From Prevotella sp. UBA1705 (GTDB lineage Bacteria > Bacteroidota > Bacteroidia > Bacteroidales > Bacteroidaceae), in contig DCJH01000025.1 of assembly GCA_002317385.1 (NCBI GenBank), positions 5,986-69,985 of the forward strand: 64,000 nt of DNA. The letters are read 5' to 3'. Both the position numbers and the translations under genes were made by a program. Below are positions 60,693 to 64,000 of this stretch, piece by piece; the stretch's first letter is position 1, and each line of letters begins with the position of its first letter. The notes under the pieces are model-generated. The model ran no database searches. It was not told the DNA's origin and saw only the letters and a program-made list of their open reading frames with translations.

Positions 60693-61243
60693 TAACCCCA
60701 AGATATGCTTGCTACATGCGCTTAGAGCGCAACACATCCATGATAAAGCGCAACGGCCAGTTAGTTGAGCGCAAAGTGATGAGATTTGATTTGTCAGCGT
60801 TTGCTGGTTTTTGGTCTGGTTTTGATAAACTCAAGACCGGCAAGGGGGAGATATATGCGAGCCTTGTGTGCTCAAATGAGAACCCAAACCGCAAGACAGA
60901 CGGCACGACCCCTGAATATTACTTACAAATGTACCCTGCAGCCTGCAAACGATGCTTCAATTTGTCAGGTCTGAGACTTATGCTAAACGATGAGAGCGGG
61001 GCGTGGGCTTGCAGTGGGGAGCCGTCGCGGCTGGCAAGGTTGAGGTCTGGAGATGCTAACCCTTTATATGCTGAGCGTAACGATGGCTTCATATTTTTGA
61101 TTGATAAAGATTTTAGATATATAGAGGTCTTTGTTATAGCAGATGGGCGCCCATTTATAGACGCATATCGGAAGGCTATTGCCTTGGGAAAGTATGATAC
61201 AGAACTTGCACTCATAAGACAAAATGCTGAACCAGTTGTATGA
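60689..61243 (+). CDS. Unknown protein coupled to Rep (184 aa)
   Basis: Begins and ends in 4-bp ATGA overlaps with its neighbours, so HTH, this protein and Rep are one translationally coupled set. It has scattered Cys (ACYMRLERN, LVCSNENPN, YPAACKRCFNLSGLRL) that do not form a clear zinc motif, and a beta-rich middle (VMRFDLSAFAGFWSGFDKLK). Tight coupling suggests a replication partner or Rep modulator. No family recognised. Confidence 0.65.
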   Translation: MITPRYACYMRLERNTSMIKRNGQLVERKVMRFDLSAFAGFWSGFDKLKTGKGEIYASLVCSNENPNRKTDGTTPEYYLQMYPAACKRCFNLSGLRLMLNDESGAWACSGEPSRLARLRSGDANPLYAERNDGFIFLIDKDFRYIEVFVIADGRPFIDAYRKAIALGKYDTELALIRQNAEPVV

Positions 61244-62181
61244 TTGGCTATGATACCATACATTTCTACCTTGAGGCCACGCACACAAACCTTGGAGACA
61301 TTGAGTGCGTGGCCTCCAAACTTGAGCACGAGGGTCTAAATAGGTCTACGGGCGAGGTGTGGAATAGTGGGCATGTCGGAAACCTTAAGGTTAGCGTTGG
61401 TGGTGCCGGGTTGGTCATTAAAGGTAGCCTTGCCGGGTTTTATTACCCAAACAACACTTTGCCTCTGAGTCGTGGTGAGGTTGGCAGGGCTCTGGAGAGC
61501 CTCAGCGACACATTACAAGTTGACGTGAAAGGAGCCAGCATAACACGGCTTGATATAACCTCAAACTTTATAATGACGCATCCTGCACGGGCATATTATG
61601 ACGTTTTAGGGCCTCTTACTTACTTTCACAGGGTTAGAGCCACGGGCAACACCTTGTATTATTGTCGTGGAAAAGAGAACCTCCAAACGCTTTGTTTTTA
61701 CGACAAGGAAAGAGAATGCACGGACTCGCACAAGGAATTGCCAAAGGTATACAAGGATAGTGGCAACGTTCTACGTTATGAGGCGAGGTTTAACGGGCGT
61801 CTTGGCCGCCAATTTAATAGGCCTTACGTCCATGCCTCTACGCTCCAAAGTATGGACTTCTTTAAAGAGGCCGTAGGCAAGTGGGGCGACCTATACTTTA
61901 ATATAAATAAATTGCATAATAGTTTAAACATGGAGAATATAAAGACGGTATCGCAAGCTAAAGACTATATTTGCGCCATTGCATTACAGAGCCTTGGTGC
62001 GGATGATGTCTATAAATTGTTAAGTGAAATGAAGGCAAGGCGGATATTCCAAGATAGGAACTCTTATTCACGCCTCAAAAAATCTCTTGAGAATATTACA
62101 CATAAATTTCCATCTAACGGCACAAACGATTTGTCTCGTGAATTGGATGACGAGATTAGGTCTGTAATGGCTTACGCCTAA
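61240..62181 (+). CDS. rep: Phage/plasmid replication protein, gene II/X (CRI) family
   Basis: 313 residues. Family pattern: GYDTIHFYLEATHTNL at the start, SITRLDITSNFIMTHPARAY (R-L-D-I block), LQTLCFYDKERECTDSHKEL (YDK block), SGNVLRYEARFNGRLGRQFN (LRYE block), and the C-terminal helical part. Family members are replication initiators that nick an origin for rolling-circle synthesis in filamentous phages and related plasmids. Finding one with an integrase and a TerS-like gene suggests that the excised satellite replicates autonomously. The nick site is not identified. Confidence 0.82.
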   Translation: MIGYDTIHFYLEATHTNLGDIECVASKLEHEGLNRSTGEVWNSGHVGNLKVSVGGAGLVIKGSLAGFYYPNNTLPLSRGEVGRALESLSDTLQVDVKGASITRLDITSNFIMTHPARAYYDVLGPLTYFHRVRATGNTLYYCRGKENLQTLCFYDKERECTDSHKELPKVYKDSGNVLRYEARFNGRLGRQFNRPYVHASTLQSMDFFKEAVGKWGDLYFNINKLHNSLNMENIKTVSQAKDYICAIALQSLGADDVYKLLSEMKARRIFQDRNSYSRLKKSLENITHKFPSNGTNDLSRELDDEIRSVMAYA

Positions 62182-62184
62182 CAA

Positions 62185-62226
62185 ACCCTTATAGTAAGGT
62201 GGTAATTGTATACAAATTTTGTAACA
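62185..62226 (+). promoter_or_regulatory. Duplicated 42-bp operator/promoter, copy 1
   Basis: Identical over 42 bp to 62948-62989. Contains the palindromes CCTTATAGTAAGG and TACAAATTTTGTA. Ends 18 bp before the ATG at 62245. Confidence 0.8.
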
Positions 62227-62244
62227 AACAAAAATATAATTAGT

Positions 62245-62919
62245 ATGAAAGCAACAAAGAACAAAGAAGTAAAAGAACAGGAATTAGAAGTTGTGGACGA
62301 GCACCTGAAACGGCGGAGCATTGAAAAATTTGCTTCTCTGGCACAAGAAGTTAATGAGGCGGTGCAATCTCTGAGTAAAGATGAGCCATACCTCAGGGTA
62401 GACAGCTTGCAAAAGCTCCACGATGTTAGCCCGCAGTGGTTGAGAAACACCCTTGACCAGAATAAAGAGAAAATGTTTGAAACTCTTTCATTGCCCAGCA
62501 CATTGCGTGAAGAATATGAAGAAAAATATAACAACGTATACGAGCGGCTAAAAGGTGTGTGTGATATTATCTGTCGCAGTGTACGCCATGCCGTCCCTGC
62601 AAGATGGGAGATGGCAGATGACGGGAGTTTTTATCTTAACCCTGTTGATGTTGAGGCTGAGGCCGTAAGACTTAGCACTATACACCTCGGAAAGGAGGCG
62701 CAAGAATATTACGTATTGTTGTCTGATTTGGTGGAGAACCTTGGCAAGGTTAGCCAATGGGAGCGAGCCCATGGTTTTTATAACTTTGTGTTTGGCGGCA
62801 CCCCTGCGGGCGAGCCTTGGCAGGCCGTTTTTACAGACTACGACCATTTTACGTTTAACGTGCAAAAGTATATAGAGTTGTTAAACGCTGGCGTTGTTGG
62901 CCCTAAAAAGAATCGTTAA
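62245..62919 (+). CDS. Unknown late-type protein of the element (224 aa)
   Basis: I chose ATG 62245 (MKATKNKEVKEQELEVVDEH); the longer frame would start in the duplicated operator. Charged helical N-terminus, then ITCRS-like helical core (VYERLKGVCDIICRSVRHAV, VRLSTIHLGKEAQEYYVLLS) and an aromatic C-terminal region (WERAHGFYNFVFGGTPAGEP then WQAVFTDYDHFTFNV). No known family. It shares its operator with the TerS-like gene, so it is probably made at the same time and may act on helper-phage packaging or capsid assembly (inference). Confidence 0.65.
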   Translation: MKATKNKEVKEQELEVVDEHLKRRSIEKFASLAQEVNEAVQSLSKDEPYLRVDSLQKLHDVSPQWLRNTLDQNKEKMFETLSLPSTLREEYEEKYNNVYERLKGVCDIICRSVRHAVPARWEMADDGSFYLNPVDVEAEAVRLSTIHLGKEAQEYYVLLSDLVENLGKVSQWERAHGFYNFVFGGTPAGEPWQAVFTDYDHFTFNVQKYIELLNAGVVGPKKNR

Positions 62920-62947
62920 AAACAGCGTGTTACCAAATCCCCCGCTT

Positions 62948-62989
62948 ACCCTTATAGTAAGGTGGTAATTGTATACAAATTTTGTAACA
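62948..62989 (+). promoter_or_regulatory. Duplicated 42-bp operator/promoter, copy 2
   Basis: Exact copy of 62185-62226, ending 18 bp before the ATG at 63008: the same spacing to the start codon as copy 1, so the whole control region has been kept as a module. Confidence 0.8.
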
Positions 62990-63007
62990 CGCATAATTAT
63001 ATTAGAC

Positions 63008-63460
63008 ATGAAAAAAGGACTAAATGATGTAGAAAAGTTTTGCCTTGCGGGCTACCATGTTACTAAAAATGCTGATATGGCTTATAAACTGAGTCGCAAA
63101 CGTGATACAGCCTCAACGCCTGAGAATGCCCATAGGCTTGCCTTGCGGTGGGTGCGTAGTAAAGATGCAGTAAAATACCTGCAAGGCCTTTCCGCCCTGT
63201 CATTGAAACAGGTGGAGGGAGAGGATGAAAGAGATAAAACAGATATTGTGCGGGAATTGAATGCCCTTGCCTCCTCCACACACGACCCCAAGCTGAGAAC
63301 TGAAATCCTCATGAAGTTGGCAGATTTACAGAAGATGAAGGAAGACAGGTCGGAAACGGAGGGTGACGGGCTTATTCATTACTATTTGCCCGTTAATTAT
63401 CCCACGGATTGCCGTTCATGTTTGTTAAATCCAAAGAACAAGGAGAGGGGCAAAGAATAG
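63008..63460 (+). CDS. Small-terminase-subunit-like protein (TerS-like)
   Basis: 150 residues from ATG 63008. The N-terminal pattern VEKFCLAGYHVTKNADMAYK..ENAHRLALRWVRSKDAVKYL follows the small-terminase HTH layout (..FC..Y....N...AY......A..RL..). The middle is a helix (LRTEILMKLADLQKMKEDRS) and the end has a Cys-containing tail (HYYLPVNYPTDCRSCLLNP). No large subunit is encoded in the element. In known PICIs a satellite TerS redirects the helper phage packaging motor to satellite DNA. The assignment rests on pattern only, without a database search. Confidence 0.6.
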   Translation: MKKGLNDVEKFCLAGYHVTKNADMAYKLSRKRDTASTPENAHRLALRWVRSKDAVKYLQGLSALSLKQVEGEDERDKTDIVRELNALASSTHDPKLRTEILMKLADLQKMKEDRSETEGDGLIHYYLPVNYPTDCRSCLLNPKNKERGKE

Positions 63461-63489
63461 GTTTCCATTAGCACACTTAGCGTGCGTGG

Positions 63490-63532
63490 CCTAAAACACG
63501 ATTTAGGGCACTCCTAAGGCCTTTTATTCTAT
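63490..63532 (+). terminator. Probable terminator after the TerS-like gene
   Basis: GGCCTAAAA ... AAGGCCTTTTATTCTATT: GGCCT/AGGCC stem with a large loop and following T-rich run, about 30 bp after the stop. Confidence 0.5.
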
Positions 63533-63727
63533 TCCACGGCTAATCGCCCGTACCATGTTGAAAAGTCCCTTAAAACGCAAAATATGAGTTAGCGGCATGC
63601 GTGTTTTGTCTTATTTTGCTTTCTCGGAATGATTATCTAACTTTACGGCGCTTAACATTATTGTTTCAGTCTGTAAAGATATTGCCTAAAGGTGTTTTAT
63701 TGCTCCTAAAGGATAAATTACATATTG
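63533..63727. other. Noncoding right part of the element
   Basis: No supported gene. Only very short frames occur, such as ten codons from 63556. Confidence 0.4.
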
Positions 63728-63818
63728 GCGGAGTGTACCCCCCCCCCCGTGGATTGTCTCTAATTGGCATACAGCCGACTGAAAGGTGTTAAGCAACGGG
63801 AAGTACACGCCGCTTTTT
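63728..63818 (+). ncRNA. Candidate structured RNA or origin with poly-C tract
   Basis: GCGGAGTGTAC (63728-63738) pairs with GTACACGCCGC (63803-63813), one mismatch, followed by TTTTTT. The roughly 64-base loop begins with eleven C and contains ATTGTCTCTAATTGGCATAC and CCGACTGAAAGGTGTTAAGC. A stem-closed domain ending in a T run looks like a small RNA with an intrinsic terminator; a replication or packaging signal is an alternative. Confidence 0.45.
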
Positions 63819-63910
63819 TGTGCCTGTACTTTTGCCAGCTTTGGAAACCTTTAGTTATCTTATATTATAATTTGCTCCATTTGCTTCCAAAAAGAGGGGC
63901 GCCTGTCGTG

Positions 63911-63939
63911 TTTTGTCCCTTAATTGTCCCTTGTGAAAA
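63911..63939. repeat. Right-end copy of the 29-bp arm-type block
   Basis: Exact copy of 57749-57777, with tandem TTGTCCCTTA and TTGTCCCTTG, 38 bp inside the right att repeat. Confidence 0.8.
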
Positions 63940-63943
63940 TAAA

Positions 63944-63971
63944 AACGCCTGTAAATCAACGACTTACAGGC
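63944..63971 (-). terminator. Element-borne replacement terminator for the target tRNA
   Basis: On the minus strand GCCTGTAAGTC / GATTTACAGGC (11 bp, one mismatch, 3-base loop) then GTTTTTATTTT, placed just after the tRNA 3' end at 63981. It takes over the job of the displaced hairpin at 57547-57582. Confidence 0.75.
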
Positions 63972-63976
63972 TATTT

Positions 63977-63993
63977 AATGTAGCGGGGGTGGG
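63977..63993. repeat. Right attachment-site repeat (att core), within the tRNA 3' end
   Basis: AATGTAGCGGGGGTGGG, same as 57586-57602. On the minus strand it spans the 3' half of the T stem, the acceptor 3' strand and the discriminator A of the tRNA, stopping exactly where the T loop begins. Confidence 0.88.
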
Positions 63994-64000
63994 ACCCGAA
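63981..64000 (-). tRNA. 3' end of a tRNA gene (rest outside window)
   Basis: Minus-strand sequence TTCGGGTCCCACCCCCGCTA reads as T loop TTCGGGT, T-stem 3' strand CCCAC, acceptor 3' strand CCCCGCT and discriminator A; CCA is not encoded. The isotype cannot be told because the anticodon lies beyond the window. Confidence 0.7.

Larger units (their letters stand above)
57586..63993 (+). mobile_element. Integrated phage-satellite-like (PICI-like) element at a tRNA 3' end
   Basis: About 6.4 kb between 17-bp direct repeats (AATGTAGCGGGGGTGGG at 57586-57602 and 63977-63993). All eight genes lie on the plus strand: tyrosine integrase, Asn-rich coiled-coil protein, 226-residue unknown, excisionase-like HTH, 184-residue unknown, gene II/CRI-type Rep, 237-residue unknown and small-terminase-like protein. 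There is no large terminase, portal, capsid, tail, Zot or relaxase gene, so it is too small and too incomplete to be an autonomous tailed or filamentous phage. The integrase, regulator, replication protein and TerS-like protein together are what is expected of a phage-inducible chromosomal island. Base composition is clearly AT-richer than the nuo or Sus regions. Satellite status is inferred; element boundaries are seen directly. Confidence 0.85.

Noticed and set aside
63601..63792. A 63-codon plus-strand frame in the right end of the element
   Set aside because: Starts at a GTG without ribosome-binding context and depends on the exact length of the 11-C tract.
57586..63993. Integrated filamentous phage (inovirus) interpretation
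   Set aside because: Only the Rep fits; no Zot-type ATPase, no small coat proteins with signal peptide and membrane helix, and a TerS-like gene is present instead.
57586..63993. Integrative mobilizable element interpretation
   Set aside because: No relaxase or mobilization gene with recognisable motifs; Rep belongs to a phage/plasmid initiator family. Not fully excluded, because Rep-type proteins can sometimes act in transfer.

Overview
The window is a chromosomal segment of a Bacteroidota bacterium, most likely of the Prevotella group. The reasons are two SusC/SusD pairs, an ECF sigma/FecR signalling pair, a type IX secretion (T9SS) sorting domain, a PorT-like barrel, promoters of the TAnnTTTGC type, a complex I operon with fused nuoCD and no nuoEFG, and many short intergenic repeat families. 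The species cannot be fixed from the sequence alone.

Layout. 1-5.5 kb is the end of a surface-polysaccharide locus (two glycosyltransferases, a GNAT enzyme, a GxxExxY protein, an initiating sugar transferase and a DegT-type aminotransferase), closed by a terminator. 5.6-10.5 kb holds a DUF2231 membrane protein, a long KamA-type radical SAM protein, a 2[4Fe-4S] ferredoxin and a PorT-like protein. 11.4-22.0 kb is the nuoABCDHIJKLMN operon. 22.5-32.9 kb is a nutrient-uptake locus under ECF/FecR control: sigma and FecR run rightward, and SusC with an STN domain, SusD, a DUF4843 lipoprotein, a PKD-like lipoprotein and a TlpA-like protein run leftward. 33.4-41.6 kb carries a prolyl oligopeptidase, an orphan ECF sigma factor, rpe with an unlisted 41-residue small gene in front of it, a secreted chitobiase-C-like protein, and a second sigma gene coupled to a membrane/barrel protein. 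41.9-50.2 kb is an operon of zinc metalloprotease, SusC, SusD and a secreted protein. 51.1-57.0 kb has an OmpA lipoprotein pair and a large T9SS-exported subtilase.

The most interesting part is 57,586-63,993: a compact element of about 6.4 kb bounded by 17-bp direct repeats, inserted at the 3' end of a tRNA gene that runs off the right edge. It encodes a tyrosine integrase, an excisionase-like HTH protein, a filamentous-phage gene II/CRI-type replication protein, a protein resembling a small terminase subunit, and four unknown proteins. It has no capsid, portal or large terminase genes. This matches the logic of a phage satellite (PICI-like). The element carries duplicated 42-bp operator-like promoters, a 34-bp dyad, integrase arm-type repeats, a replacement tRNA terminator and two poly-C tracts.

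Most gaps between operons in the chromosome are packed with recurring repeat families in mixed order. One such repeat appears to have been captured in frame, twice, inside a glycosyltransferase gene.
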